Below are positions 48,601 through 61,535 of a stretch of DNA of 64,000 nucleotides, in pieces (the stretch's first letter is position 1; each line of letters starts with the position of its first letter). This DNA is from Anastatus disparis. Lineage: Eukaryota; Arthropoda; Insecta; Hymenoptera; Eupelmidae. The notes under the pieces are model-generated. The model was given only the letters and a program-made list of their open reading frames with translations. It searched no databases and was not told the origin of the DNA. The position numbers were made by a program, and so were the translations under genes. The DNA lies in the NCBI GenBank assembly GCA_017163975.1, contig JAFFSR010000229.1:10186001-10250000 (forward strand), read 5' to 3'.

Positions 48601-48941
48601 ATTGCTTGTAAGACCGAAATGACAGACGATATACTATATTCCGTACCAAATGATGGTTGCAGTTAGAATCGCAATTTTGAAAAACACTGCATTCTAACGT
48701 ATATATTTTTTTTCGATAGATTGAAATAAAACTTGCAACGTATGTAACAATAAAAATTCAAATTTATGATCGTATAATTCTTTACTTTCTTCTTTCTTAA
48801 TTTCCAATAGTTCAAAACATTTTGTTTGCCAAATAATTGCGAGAGACGTCACTCATTGAAAGTCCTCGTATGTCACAAATAGCCATAATAGTTAAATATG
48901 GTTATCGGTTAAACGAGAATAGTAAATTTAACTGTATCGTT
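48601..48941. other. Spacer before the tandem array
   Basis: Unique AT-rich sequence without a frame. The array starts abruptly at AAGCTTAGAGAAAAT. Confidence 0.5.
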
Positions 48942-49331
48942 AAGCTTAGAGAAAATAAAATAGAAACTTTCAAATTGATATTAAATTAATTTTTATTATA
49001 TACTCGAAACTTTTTTCTAATATTTTGTAAGAACGAGAATTCTAAATTCATATATTAGTATAGTATGATTAGGTAAATTCATTTACTTTAATTACTAATG
49101 CTTAATTACATACTTTAAACCCCACCCTTTCAACTTTAAAAGCCCTTTATTTTATGACTGCCCTAATTAAGTCTAAGGTAACTACAAAACCCACCCCTTT
49201 TTTTAATCTCATTGAATAACAGTTAATGGTTGCCTGGAATTTTTTAGACCAATCAGTGATATTCATTGCTTAATCCACAAATCTATTATTACGATTATAA
49301 AAATAAATTAGAAGGTTGAAGCTTGCGAGGA

Positions 49332-49367
49332 TATATAAACCCATTAATAGCTGTAATATGTATCAGT
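49332..49367 (+). promoter_or_regulatory. Core promoter, array unit 1
   Basis: TATATAAA at 49,332-49,339 and an arthropod initiator TCAGT at 49,363-49,367. The initiator A lies 33 bases after the first T of the TATA box, the usual distance. It predicts a 5' UTR of 51 bases. The same pair is in every unit. Confidence 0.75.
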
Positions 49368-49415
49368 ATTCAGAGTAAACCTGAGTACTTAACTACTTGC
49401 AGAAAGAACATTACG

Positions 49416-49997
49416 ATGGCTCCGAATCAGCGCATCGCATCAACATCAACATACCATCCAGAGCAGATGAAAAGAATCATCAAAGAATCCTTGGGAGACA
49501 TAATTCCAAGATGTCGCGGGCCACCTACAAAATTTAGACCGCCAGTAAAACCTCCGACTCATCAAGTTTCTCAGCCGCTAAGACACCAAATTTCGCGACC
49601 TTGTCCATCAAATCCTCGCAGACAGCAACCAAAAATCAGACCCGTTCATCCCGCCTTATTAGCATGTCAGCGAATTCCAAATCAATCAAAAAGTCTTACC
49701 ACACCCAATACTAACATATCTTTGAAGGTATCCATACCGATATCTAAAATTGTACCAAACTTACCAGAAAATAAACAAGAAAAAATAGACGAAATTCTAA
49801 GAAAATCTATTAAAAATAAAAAAATCCTAAATAAGCCGTCACCAAAATTCACATCCCCTCTCAAGACACCAATCGCATTAAAAACTATTCATTCTCAGAA
49901 AAGAAAATTAGATGATCTGAAACTTTCAGATAAGTTTGATTCTCTTTTTGGTCAGGATGAAGACGACATAAAACAGTTCAAAAAAATAAAACTGTAA
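49416..49997 (+). CDS. Array gene copy 1: basic proline-rich 193-aa protein
   Basis: Intronless frame starting MAPNQRIASTSTYHPEQMKR. I use this ATG, not the upstream in-frame TTG, because the upstream frame crosses the TATA box and is closed in the other units. Residues 1-30 may form a short helix (PEQMKRIIKESLGD). 34-90 is Pro/Arg/Gln-rich and surely disordered. 115-135 is charged (PENKQEKIDEILRKSIKNKK). The tail is KRKLDDLKLSDKFDSL followed by an acidic GQDEDD and basic KKIKL. No signal peptide, no known domain. Lys/Arg clusters suggest nucleic-acid binding or nuclear location, which is inference. AATAAA follows the stop at 50,001 and 50,016. Confidence 0.8.
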   Translation: MAPNQRIASTSTYHPEQMKRIIKESLGDIIPRCRGPPTKFRPPVKPPTHQVSQPLRHQISRPCPSNPRRQQPKIRPVHPALLACQRIPNQSKSLTTPNTNISLKVSIPISKIVPNLPENKQEKIDEILRKSIKNKKILNKPSPKFTSPLKTPIALKTIHSQKRKLDDLKLSDKFDSLFGQDEDDIKQFKKIKL

Positions 49998-50000
49998 ATG

Positions 50001-50021
50001 AATAAAATACCTGTAAATAAA
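50001..50021 (+). terminator. Poly(A) signals of array gene copy 1
   Basis: Two AATAAA hexamers, 50,001-50,006 and 50,016-50,021, repeated at the same place in all units. In such AT-rich DNA the hexamers alone are weak evidence. Confidence 0.4.
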
Positions 50022-50589
50022 TTTAAATTTGTAATGCGACTAACATTTTCTAATGTTTGAAATGTGTGTAAATAATCATAGATATAAAATTGACGAAAAA
50101 TATAGAACGACGTAAAAGAGCTAAAAAAAACTTGTAAATGAATGAAATATCCATGAATAGTTTTAATATTTGTCATATATCAAATTCTATATAAAATTAA
50201 TTAAAGCTTAAAATTATGTGTAAAGTTTGAACATTTTATATGAATATTATATACGTTTTTTACTATATATTAAATATATTTTACTATATATAAAATAAAT
50301 TTCACAATTAATCTTTTGTTATTCATCCACATTAACTTGTTTTAAAATTAGATACTTTTCAATAATAAAAAATTAGTAACTGGACAAATTTGAATCAATT
50401 TTAATTAACAATTTTGATTCCTACGAAAAGAGACCTTTTCATATGAATACAAAGTAGTGCACTAAAGAAATATGTGCATGATTGTGCTGTGCAATTTTTT
50501 TTACATATTTCGTTTGCATAAGCTTAGCATTAAATTAAAATAGCATTCATCGCTCAAATAATCAATCTTATAAGATAATTATTTAAAAT

Positions 50590-50665
50590 TTATAAAAATA
50601 AAAGATACATTGCAGCATAATTAAAAATATTATAAAAATAAAAGATACATTATAGTCTAATTATA
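50590..50665. repeat. Short tandem duplication in the array spacer
   Basis: TATAAAAATAAAAGATACAT occurs twice, about 41 bases apart, in each array unit. Confidence 0.7.
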
Positions 50666-51177
50666 ATTCAGCGCGAAAACCGTACGGACTTATTACAAAC
50701 TAAAAACCAAATGTACACGCAATCTTTAAACAAATAGTTGATAAGTACTGAAATCACATAGATTCTGTGCAAATTTTGAAACTAGGGCTTCAGACGAAAT
50801 AATTTTAATATCTCAATACAGATTCAGTAAGAAATTTGTACAAAAACAGAACAGAGTCTATGCGTAATCTTCTTACAATAAGTGCTGGATTAGTATTGAA
50901 TCTGGATAAAATATATACGAGATTTGAGATTGAGATGAAATAAGTTAAATAATGAAATAAACTCAGTACGAATTCAGCACGAAAACCGTACGAAGTTATT
51001 ACAAACTGCGTAACAACTCCGTATTGAGATATTATAAACATACCGTCTGAAGCCCTAGTTTTAAAATTCACACAGAATCTATGCAATTTCAGTATTTATC
51101 AACTATGTAATGATAAAAGATTGTGTATACATTTGGTTTTTAGTTTGTAATAAGTCCGTACGGTTTTCATACTGAAT
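50666..51177. mobile_element. 512-bp palindromic element inside every array unit
   Basis: Inverted arms: ATTCAGCGCGAAAACCG with TACGGACTTATTACAAAC at the left, GTTTGTAATAAGTCCGTA with CGGTTTTCATACTGAAT at the right, and inner GGGCTTCAGACG / CGTCTGAAGCCC. A shorter variant of the end (GCACGAAAACCGTA) lies inside. It recurs at the same offset (about 1724 from the unit start) in units 2-6, so it was present before amplification. The 93-codon minus frame is not conserved as protein in all units. Confidence 0.75.
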
Positions 51178-51756
51178 TTGTACTAAATTTATTTTATTAT
51201 TCTTCATTTTTATCAGTAACACAAAAATTTGTACAGATTTCACTAAGACGCATATATACATAGTACTATTATTGCTATAATTTTAAGAAAAGTTTGGCAA
51301 ATTTAAACTCTGTGTTGTCTGCACTAACTTTTGATTTTGCAACAAAAATTTTGAATTTCAATTTTAAAGCTTAGAGAAAATAAAATAGAAACTTTCAAAT
51401 TGATATTAAATTAATTTTTATTATATACTCGAAACTTTTTTCTAATATTTTGTAAGAACGAGAATTCTAAATTCATATATTAGTATAGTATGATTAGGTA
51501 AATTCATTTACTTTAATTACTAATGCTTAATTACATACTTTAAACCCCACCCTTTCAACTTTAAAAGCCCTTTATTTTATGACTGCCCTAATTAAGTCTA
51601 AGGTAACTACAAAACCCACCCCTTTTTTTAATCTCATTGAATAACAGTTAATGGTTGCCTGGAATTTTTTAGACCAATCAGTGATATTCATTGCTTAATC
51701 CATAAATCTATTATTACGATTATAAAAATAAATTAGAAGGTTGAAGCTTATGAGGA

Positions 51757-51792
51757 TATATAAACCCATTAATAGCTGTAATATGTATCAGT
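51757..51792 (+). promoter_or_regulatory. Core promoter, array unit 2
   Basis: TATATAAA at 51,757 and TCAGT at 51,788, same spacing as unit 1. Confidence 0.7.
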
Positions 51793-51840
51793 ATTCAGAG
51801 TAAACCTGAGTACTTAACTACTTGCAGAAAGAACATTACG

Positions 51841-52422
51841 ATGGCTCCGAATCAGCGCGTCGCATCAACATCAACATACCATCCAGAGCAGATGAAAAGA
51901 ATCATCAAAGAATCCTTGGGAGACATAATTCCAAGATGTCGCGGGCCACCTACAAAATTTAGACCGCCAGTAAAACCTCCGACTCATCAAGTTTCTCAGC
52001 CGCTAAGACACCAAATTTCGCGACCTTGTCCATCAAATCCTCGCAGACAGCAACCAAAAATCAGACCTGTTCATCCCGCCTTATTAGCATGTCAGCGAAT
52101 TCCAAATCAATCAAAAAGTCTTACCACACCCAATACTAACATATCTTTGAAGGTATCCATACCGATATCTAAAATTGTACCAAACTTACCAGAAAATAAA
52201 CAAGAAAAAATAGACGAAATTCTAAGAAAATCTATTAAAAATAAAAAAATCCTAAATAAGCCGTCACCAAAATTCACATCCCCTCTCAAGACACCAATCG
52301 CATTAAAAACTATTCATTCTCAGAAAAGAAAATTAGATGATCTGAAACTTTCAGATAAGTTTGATTCTCTTTTTGGTCAGGATGAAGACGACATAAAACA
52401 GTTCAAAAAAATAAAACTGTAA
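51841..52422 (+). CDS. Array gene copy 2 (intact, 193 aa)
   Basis: Differs from copy 1 by Val for Ile at residue 7 (MAPNQRVAS) and is otherwise the same protein as far as I can see, with the full GQDEDDIKQFKKIKL tail. The sequence upstream of the ATG is closed to coding. Together with copy 1 it defines the undamaged form of the family. Confidence 0.8.
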   Translation: MAPNQRVASTSTYHPEQMKRIIKESLGDIIPRCRGPPTKFRPPVKPPTHQVSQPLRHQISRPCPSNPRRQQPKIRPVHPALLACQRIPNQSKSLTTPNTNISLKVSIPISKIVPNLPENKQEKIDEILRKSIKNKKILNKPSPKFTSPLKTPIALKTIHSQKRKLDDLKLSDKFDSLFGQDEDDIKQFKKIKL

Positions 52423-54182
52423 ATGAATAAAATACCTGTAAATAAATTTAAATTTGTAATGCGACTAACATTTTCTAATGTTTGAAATTGTGTAAATAAT
52501 CATAGATATAAAATTGACGAAAAATATAGAACGACGTAAAAGAGCTAAAAAAACTTGTAAATGAATGAAATATCCATGAATAGTTTTAATATTTGTCATA
52601 TATCAAATTCTATATAAAATTAATTAAAGCTTAAAATTATGTGTAAAGTTTGAACATTTTATATGAATATTATATACGTTTTTTACTATATATTAAATAT
52701 ATTTTACTATATATAAAATAAATTTCACAATTAATCTTTTGTTATTCATCCACATTAACTTGTTTTAAAATTAGATACTTTTCAATAATAAAAAATTAGT
52801 AACTGGACAAATTTGAATCAATTTTAATTAACAATTTTGATTCCTACGAAAAGAGACCTTTTCATATGAATACAAAGTAGTGCACTAAAGAAATATGTGC
52901 ATGATTGTGCTGTGCAATTTTTTTTACATATTTCTGTTTGCATAAGCTTAGCATTAAATTAAAAAGCATTCATCGCTCAAATAATCAATCTTATAAGATA
53001 ATTATTTAAAATTTATAAAAATAAAAGATACATTGCAGCATAATTAAAAATATTATAAAAATAAAAGATACATTATAGTCTAATTATAATTCAGCGCGAA
53101 AACCGTACGGACTTATTACAAACTAAAAACCAAATGTACACGCAATCTTTAAACAAATAGTTGATAAGTACTGAAATCACATAGATTCTGTGCAAATTTT
53201 GAAACTAGGGCTTCAGACGAAATAATTTTAATATCTCAATACAGATTCAGTAAGAAATTTGTACAAAAACAGAACAGAGTCTATGCGTAATCTTCTTACA
53301 ATAAGTGCTGGATTAGTATTGAATCTGGATAAAATATATACGAGATTTGAGATTGAGATGAAATAAGTTAAATAATGAAATAAACTCAGTACGAATTCAG
53401 CACGAAAACCGTAATGAAGTTATTACAAACTGCGTAACAACTCCGTATTGAGATATTATAAACATACCGTCTGAAGCCCTAGTTTTAAAATTCACACAGA
53501 ATCTATGCAATTTCAGTATTTATCAACTATGTAATGATAAAAGATTGTGTATACATTTTGTTTTTAGTTTGTAATAAGTCCGTACGGTTTTCATACTGAA
53601 TTTGTACTAAATTTATTTTATTATTCTTCATTTTTATCAGTAACACAAAAATTTGTACAGATTTCACTAAGACGCATATATACATAGTACTATTATTGCT
53701 ATAATTTTAAGAAAAGTTTGGCAAATTTAAACTCTGTGTTGTCTGCACTAACTTTTGATTTTGCAAACAAAAATTTTGAATTTCAATTTTAAAGCTTAGA
53801 GAAAATAAAATAGAAACTTTCAAATTGATATTAAATTAATTTTTATTATATACTCGAAACTTTTTTCTAATATTTTGTAAGAACGAGAATTCTAAATTCA
53901 TATATTAGTATAGTATGATTAGGTAAATTCATTTACTTTAATTACTAATGCTTAATTACATACTTTAAACCCCACCCTTTCAACTTTAAAAGCCCTTTAT
54001 TTTATGACTGCCCTAATTAAGTCTAAGGTAACTACAAAACCCACCCCCTTTTTTTAATCTCATTGAATAACAGTTAATGGTTGCCTGGAATTTTTTAGAC
54101 CAATCAGTGATATTCATTGCTTAATCCATAAATCTATTATTACGATTATAAAAATAAATTAGAAGGTTGAAGCTTATGAGGA

Positions 54183-54218
54183 TATATAAACCCATTAATA
54201 GCTGTAATATGTATCAGT
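54183..54218 (+). promoter_or_regulatory. Core promoter, array unit 3
   Basis: TATATAAA at 54,183 and TCAGT 31 bases on, unchanged although the gene below is frameshifted. Confidence 0.65.
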
Positions 54219-54266
54219 ATTCAGAGTAAACCTGAGTACTTAACTACTTGCAGAAAGAACATTACG

Positions 54267-54849
54267 ATGGCTCCGAATCAGCGCGTCGCATCAACATCAA
54301 CATACCATCCAGAGCAGATGAAAAGAATCATCAAAGAATCCTTGGGAGACATAATTCCAAGATGTCGCGGGCCACCTACAAAATTTAGACCGCCAGTAAA
54401 ACCTCCGACTCATCAAGTTTCTCAGCCGCTAAGACACCAAATTTCGCATGACCTTGTCCATCAAATCCTCGCAGACAGCAACCAAAAATCAGACCCGTTC
54501 ATCCCGCCTTATTAGCATGTCAGCGAATTCCAAATCAATCAAAAAGTCTTACCACACCCAATACTAACATATCTTTGAAGGTATCCATACCGATATCTAA
54601 AATTGTACCAAACTTACCAGAAAATAAACAAGAAAAAATAGACGAAATTCTAAGAAAATCTATTAAAAATAAAAAAATCCTAAATAAGCCGTCACCAAAA
54701 TTCACATCCCCTCTCAAGACACCAATCGCATTAAAAACTATTCATTCTCAGAAAAGAAAATTAGATGATCTGAAACTTTCAGATAAGTTTGATTCTCTTT
54801 TGGTCAGGATGAAGACGACATAAAACAGTTCAAAAAAATAAAACTGTAA
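54267..54849 (+). pseudogene. Array gene copy 3 (frameshifted)
   Basis: An extra AT after TTTCGC (about codon 61) breaks the frame; the original frame would be regained only downstream (from about 54,575). A T is missing in the TTTTGGTCAGG run, so the C-terminus reads SLLVRMKTT in place of SLFGQDEDD. The promoter and the rest are intact. It may be a true pseudogene or a consensus error. Confidence 0.65.
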
Positions 54850-56609
54850 ATGAATAAAATACCTGTAAATAAATTTAAATTTGTAATGCGACTAACATTT
54901 TCTAATGTTTGAAATGTGTGTAAATAATCATAGATATAAAATTGACGAAAAATATAGAACGACGTAAAAGAGCTAAAAAAACTTGTAAATGAATGAAATA
55001 TCCATGAATAGTTTTAATATTTGTCATATATCAAATTCTATATAAAATTAATTAAAGCTTAAAATTATGTGTAAAGTTTGAACATTTTATATGAATATTA
55101 TATACGTTTTTTACTATATATTAAATATATTTTACTATATATAAAATAAATTTCACAATTAATCTTTTGTTATTCATCCACATTAACTTGTTTTAAAATT
55201 AGATACTTTTCAATAATAAAAAATTAGTAACTGGACAAATTTGAATCAATTTTAATTAACAATTTTGATTCCTACGAAAAGAGACCTTTTCATATGAATA
55301 CAAAGTAGTGCACTAAAGAAATATGTGCATGATTGTGCTGTGCAATTTTTTTTACATATTTCCGTTTGCATAAGCTTAGCATTAAATTAAAAAGCATTCA
55401 TCGCTCAAATAATCAATCTTATAAGATAATTATTTAAAATTTATAAAAATAAAAGATACATTGCAGCATAATTAAAAATATTATAAAAATAAAAGATACA
55501 TTATAGTCTAATTATAATTCAGCGCGAAAACCGTACGGACTTATTACAAACTAAAACCAAATGTACACGCAATCTTTAAACAAATAGTTGATAAGTACTG
55601 AAATCACATAGATTCTGTGCAAATTTTGAAACTAGGGCTTCAGACGAAATAATTTTAATATCTCAATACAGATTCAGTAAGAAATTTGTACAAAAACAGA
55701 ACAGAGTCTATGCGTAATCTTCTTACAATAAGTGCTGGATTAGTATTGAATCTGGATAAAATATATACGAGATTTGAGATTGAGATGAAATAAGTTAAAT
55801 AATGAAATAAACTCAGTACGAATTCAGCACGAAAACCGTAACGAAGTTATTACAAACTGCGTAACAACTCCGTATTGAGATATTATAAACATACCGTCTG
55901 AAGCCCTAGTTTTAAAATTCACACAGAATCTATGCAATTTCAGTATTTATCAACTATGTAATGATAAAAGATTGTGTATACATTTGGTTTTTAGTTTGTA
56001 ATAAGTCCGTACGGTTTTCATACTGAATTTGTACTAAATTTATTTTATTATTCTTCATTTTTATCATAGTAACACAAAAATTTGTACAGATTTCACTAAG
56101 ACGCATATATACATAGTACTATTATTGCTATAATTTTAAGAAAAGTTTGGCAAATTTAAACTCTGTGTTGTCTGCACTAACTTTTGATTTTGCAACAAAA
56201 ATTTTGAATTTCAATTTTAAAGCTTAGAGAAAATAAAATAGAAACTTTCAAATTGATATTAAATTAATTTTTATTATATACTGAAACTTTTTTTCTAATA
56301 TTTTGTAAGAACGAGAATTCTAAATTCATATATTAGTATAGTATGATTAGGTAAATTCATTTACTTTAATTACTAATGCTTAATTACATACTTTAAACCC
56401 CACCCTTTCAACTTTAAAAGCCCTTTATTTTATGACTGCCCTAATTAAGTCTAAGGTAACTACAAAACCCACCCCTTTTTTTAATCTCATTGAATAACAG
56501 TTAATGGTTGCCTGGAATTTTTTAGACCAATCAGTGATATTCATTGCTTAATCCATAAATCTATTATTACGATTATAAAAATAAATTAGAAGGTTGAAGC
56601 TTATGAGGA

Positions 56610-56645
56610 TATATAAACCCATTAATAGCTGTAATATGTATCAGT
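56610..56645 (+). promoter_or_regulatory. Core promoter, array unit 4
   Basis: TATATAAA at 56,610 with TCAGT at the standard spacing. Confidence 0.65.
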
Positions 56646-56693
56646 ATTCAGAGTAAACCTGAGTACTTAACTACTTGCAGAAAGAACATTACG

Positions 56694-57273
56694 ATGGCTC
56701 CGAATCAGCGAATCGCATCAACATCAACATACCATCCAGAGCAGATGAAAAGAATCATCAAAGAATCCTTGGGAGACATAATTCCAAGATGTCGCGGGCC
56801 ACCTACAAAATTTAGACCGCCAGTAAAACCTCCGACTCATCAAGTTTCTCAGCCGCTAAGACACCAAATTTCGCGACCTTGTCCATCAAATCCTCGCAGA
56901 CAGCAACCAAAAATCAGACCTGTTCATCCCGCCTTATTAGCATGTCAGCGAATTCCAAATCAATCAAAAAGTCTTACCACACCCAATACTAACATATCTT
57001 TGAAGGTATCCATACCTGATATCTAAAATTGTACCAAACTTACCAGAAAATAAACAAGAAAAAATAGACGAAATTCTAAGAAAATCTATTAAAAATAAAA
57101 AATCCTAAATAAGCCGTCACCAAAATTCACATCCCCTCTCAAGACACCAATCGCATTAAAAACTATTCATTCTCAGAAAAGAAAATTAGATGATCTGAAA
57201 CTTTCAGATAAGTTTGATTCTCTTTTGGTCAGGATGAAGACGACATAAAACAGTTCAAAAAATAAAACTGTAA
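56694..57273 (+). pseudogene. Array gene copy 4 (frameshifted)
   Basis: An extra T in CATACCTGATATC stops the frame after 110 residues. Further single-base losses occur in an A run (ATAAAAAATCC), in the TTTTGGTCAGG run shared with copies 3, 5 and 6, and in the last A run. Confidence 0.65.
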
Positions 57274-59029
57274 ATGAATAAAATACCTGTAAATAAATTT
57301 AAATTTGTAATGCGACTAACATTTTCTAATGTTTGAAATGTGTGTAAATAATCATAGATATAAAATTGACGAAAAATATAGAACGACGTAAAAGAGCTAA
57401 AAAAACTTGTAAATGAATGAAATATCCATGAATAGTTTTAATATTTGTCATATATCAAATTCTATATAAAATTAATTAAAGCTTAAAATTATGTGTAAAG
57501 TTTGAACATTTTATATGAATATTATATACGTTTTTTACTATATATTAAATATATTTTACTATATATAAAATAAATTTCACAATTAATCTTTTGTTATTCA
57601 TCCACATTAACTTGTTTTAAAATTAGATACTTTTCAATAATAAAAATTAGTAACTGGACAAATTTGAATCAATTTTAATTAACAATTTTGATTCCTACGA
57701 AAAGAGACCTTTTCATATGAATACAAAGTAGTGCACTAAAGAAATATGTGCATGATTGTGCTGTGCAATTTTTTTTTACATATTTCGTTTGCATAAGCTT
57801 AGCATTAAATTAAAAAGCATTCATCGCTCAAATAATCAATCTTATAAGATAATTATTTAAAATTTATAAAAATAAAAGATACATTGCAGCATAATTAAAA
57901 ATATTATAAAAATAAAAGATACATTATAGTCTAATTATAATTCAGCGCGAAAACCGTACGGACTTATTACAAACTAAAAACCAAATGTACACGCAATCTT
58001 TAAACAAATAGTTGATAAGTACTGAAATCACATAGATTCTGTGCAAATTTTGAAACTAGGGCTTCAGACGAAATAATTTTAATATCTCAATACAGATTCA
58101 GTAAGAAATTTGTACAAAACAGAACAGAGTCTATGCGTAATCTTCTTACAATAAGTGCTGGATTAGTATTGAATCTGGATAAAATATATACGAGATTTGA
58201 GATTGAGATGAAATAAGTTAAATAATGAAATAAACTCAGTACGAATTCAGCACGAAAACCGCAATGAAGTTATTACAAACTGCGTAACAACTCCGTATTG
58301 AGATATTATAAACATACCGTCTGAAGCCCTAGTTTTAAAATTCACACAGAATCTATGCAATTTCAGTATTTATCAACTATGTAATGATAAAAGATTGTGT
58401 ATACATTTGGTTTTTAGTTTGTAATAAGTCCGTACGGTTTTCATACTGAATTTGTACTAAATTTATTTTATTATTCTTCATTTTTATCAGTAACACAAAA
58501 ATTTGTACAGATTTCACTAAGACGCATATATACATAGTACTATTATTGCTATAATTTTAAGAAAAGTTTGGCAAATTTAAACTCTGTGTTGTCTGCACTA
58601 ACTTTTGATTTTGCAACAAAAATTTTGAATTTCAATTTTAAAGCTTAGAGAAAATAAAATAGAAACTTTCAAATTGATATTAAATTAATTTTTATTATAT
58701 ACTGAAACTTTTTTCTAATATTTTGTAAGAACGAGAATTCTAAATTCATATATTAGTATAGTATGATTAGGTAAATTCATTTACTTTAATTACTAATGCT
58801 TAATTACATACTTTAAACCCCACCCTTTCAACTTTAAAAGCCCTTTATTTTATGACTGCCCTAATTAAGTCTAAGGTAACTACAAAACCCACCCTTTTTT
58901 TTAATCTCATTGAATAACAGTTAATGGTTGCCTGGAATTTTTTAGACCAATCAGTGATATTCATTGCTTAATCCATAAATCTATTATTACGATTATAAAA
59001 ATAAATTAGAAGGTTGAAGCTTATGAGGA

Positions 59030-59065
59030 TATATAAAGCCATTAATAGCTGTAATATGTATCAGT
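59030..59065 (+). promoter_or_regulatory. Core promoter, array unit 5
   Basis: TATATAAA at 59,030 and TCAGT at the standard spacing; the base after the box is G (AAAGCC) in units 5-7 against C in units 1-4. Confidence 0.65.
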
Positions 59066-59113
59066 ATTCAGAGTAAACCTGAGTACTTAACTACTTGCAG
59101 AAAGAACATTACG

Positions 59114-59693
59114 ATGGCTCCGAATCAGCGAATCGCATCAACATCAACATACCATCCAGAGCAGATGAAAAGAATCATCAAAGAATCCTTGGGAGACATA
59201 ATTCCAAGATGTCGCGGGCCACCTACAAAATTTAGACCGCCAGTAAAACCTCCGACTCATCAAGTTTCTCAGCCGCTAAGACACCAAATTTCGCGACCTT
59301 GTCCATCAAATCCTCGCAGACAGCAACCAAAAATCAGACCTGTTCATCCCGCCTTATTAGCATGTCAGCGAATTCCAAATCAATCAAAAAGTCTTACCAC
59401 ACCCAATACTAACATATCTTTGAAGGTATCCATACCGATATCTAAAATTATACCAAACTTACCAGAAAATAAACAAGAAAAAATAGACGAAATTCTAAGA
59501 AAATCTATTAAAAATAAAAAAATCCTAAATAAGCCGTCACCAAAATTCACATCCCTCTCAAGACACCAATCGCATTAAAAACTATTCATTCTCAGAAAAG
59601 AAAATTAGATGATCTGAAACTTTCAGATAAGTTTGATTCTCTTTTGGTCAGGATGAAGACGACATAAAACAGTTCAAAAAAATAAAACTGTAA
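59114..59693 (+). pseudogene. Array gene copy 5 (frameshifted near the C-terminus)
   Basis: Open for 154 codons, to the KFTS motif. One C is missing in ACATCCCTCTC, giving SLSRHQSH and a stop; a T is also missing in TTTTGGTCAGG. It has the substitution to Ile in KIIPNLPE shared with copy 6. A shortened protein could still be made. Confidence 0.6.
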
Positions 59694-61451
59694 ATGAATA
59701 AAATACCTGTAAATAAATTTAAATTTGTAATGCGACTAACATTTTCTAATGTTTGAAATGTGTGTAAATAATCATAGATATAAAATTGACGAAAAATATA
59801 GAACGACGTAAAAGAGCTAAAAAAAAACTTGTAAATGAATGAAATATCCATGAATAGTTTTAATATTTGTCATATATCAAATTCTATATAAAATTAATTA
59901 AAGCTTAAAATTATGTGTAAAGTTTGAACATTTTATATGAATATTATATACGTTTTTTACTATATATTAAATATATTTTACTATATATAAAATAAATTTC
60001 ACAATTAATCTTTTGTTATTCATCCACATTAACTTGTTTTAAAATTAGATACTTTTCAATAATAAAAAATTAGTAACTGGACAAATTTGAATCAATTTTA
60101 ATTAATAATTTTGATTCCTACGAAAAGAGACCTTTTCATATGAATACAAAGTAGTGCACTAAAGAAATATGTGCATGATTGTGCTGTGCAATTTTTTTTT
60201 ACATATTTCGTTTGCATAAGCTTAGCATTAAATTAAAAAGCATTCATCGCTCAAATAATCAATCTTATAAGATAATTATTTAAAATTTATAAAAATAAAA
60301 GATACATTGCAGCATAATTAAAAATATTATAAAAATAAAAGATACATTATAGTCTAATTATAATTCAGCGCGAAAACCGTACGGACTTATTACAAACTAA
60401 AACCAAATGTACACGCAATCTTTAAACAAATAGTTGATAAGTACTGAAATCACATAGATTCTGTGCAAATTTTGAAACTAGGGCTTCAGACGAAATAATT
60501 TTAATATCTCAATACAGATTCAGTAAGAAATTTGTACAAAAACAGAACAGAGTCTATGCGTAATCTTCTTACAATAAGTGCTGGATTAGTATTGAATCTG
60601 GATAAAATATATACGAGATTTGAGATTGAGATGAAATAAGTTAAATAATGAAATAAACTCAGTACGAATTCAGCACGAAAACCGTACGAAGTTATTACAA
60701 ACTGCGTAACAACTCCGTATTGAGATATTATAAACATACCGTCTGAAGCCCTAGTTTTAAAATTCACACAGAATCTATGCAATTTCAGTATTTATCAACT
60801 ATGTAATGATAAAAGATTGTGTATACATTTGGTTTTTAGTTTGTAATAAGTCCGTACGGTTTTCATACTGAATTTGTACTAAATTTATTTTATTATTCTT
60901 CATTTTTATCAGTAACACAAAAATTTGTACAGATTTCACTAAGACGCATATATACATAGTACTATTATTGCTATAATTTTAAGAAAAGTTTGGCAAATTT
61001 AAACTCTGTGTTGTCTGCACTAACTTTTGATTTTGCAACAAAAATTTTGAATTTCAATTTTAAAGCTTAGAGAAAATAAAATAGAAACTTTCAAATTGAT
61101 ATTAAATTAATTTTTATTATATACTGAAACTTTTTTCTAATATTTTGTAAGAACGAGAATTCTAAATTCATATATTAGTATAGTATGATTAGGTAAATTC
61201 ATTTACTTTAATTACTAATGCTTAATTACATACTTTAAACCCCACCCTTTCAACTTTAAAAGCCCTTTATTTTATGACTGCCCTAATTAAGTCTAAGGTA
61301 ACTACAAAACCCACCCCTTTTTTTAATCTCATTGAATAACAGTTAATGGTTGCCTGGAATTTTTTAGACCAATCAGTGATATTCATTGCTTAATCCATAA
61401 ATCTATTATTACGATTATAAAAATAAATTAGAAGGTTGAAGCTTATGAGGA

Positions 61452-61487
61452 TATATAAAGCCATTAATAGCTGTAATATGTATCAGT
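61452..61487 (+). promoter_or_regulatory. Core promoter, array unit 6
   Basis: TATATAAA and TCAGT at the standard spacing, AAAGCC variant. Confidence 0.65.
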
Positions 61488-61535
61488 ATTCAGAGTAAAC
61501 CTGAGTACTTAACTACTTGCAGAAAGAACATTACG

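Noticed and set aside
49323..49415. 31-codon N-terminal extension of array gene copy 1
   Set aside because: It starts at TTG, overlaps the TATA box and initiator, and is closed in the other units.
49682..49864. 60-codon minus frame inside the array genes
   Set aside because: Exact antisense of the array gene; conserved only because the units are near-identical.
50805..51086. 93-codon minus frame repeated in three array units
   Set aside because: It lies within the palindromic element and is broken in the other units; repetition reflects the array, not selection.
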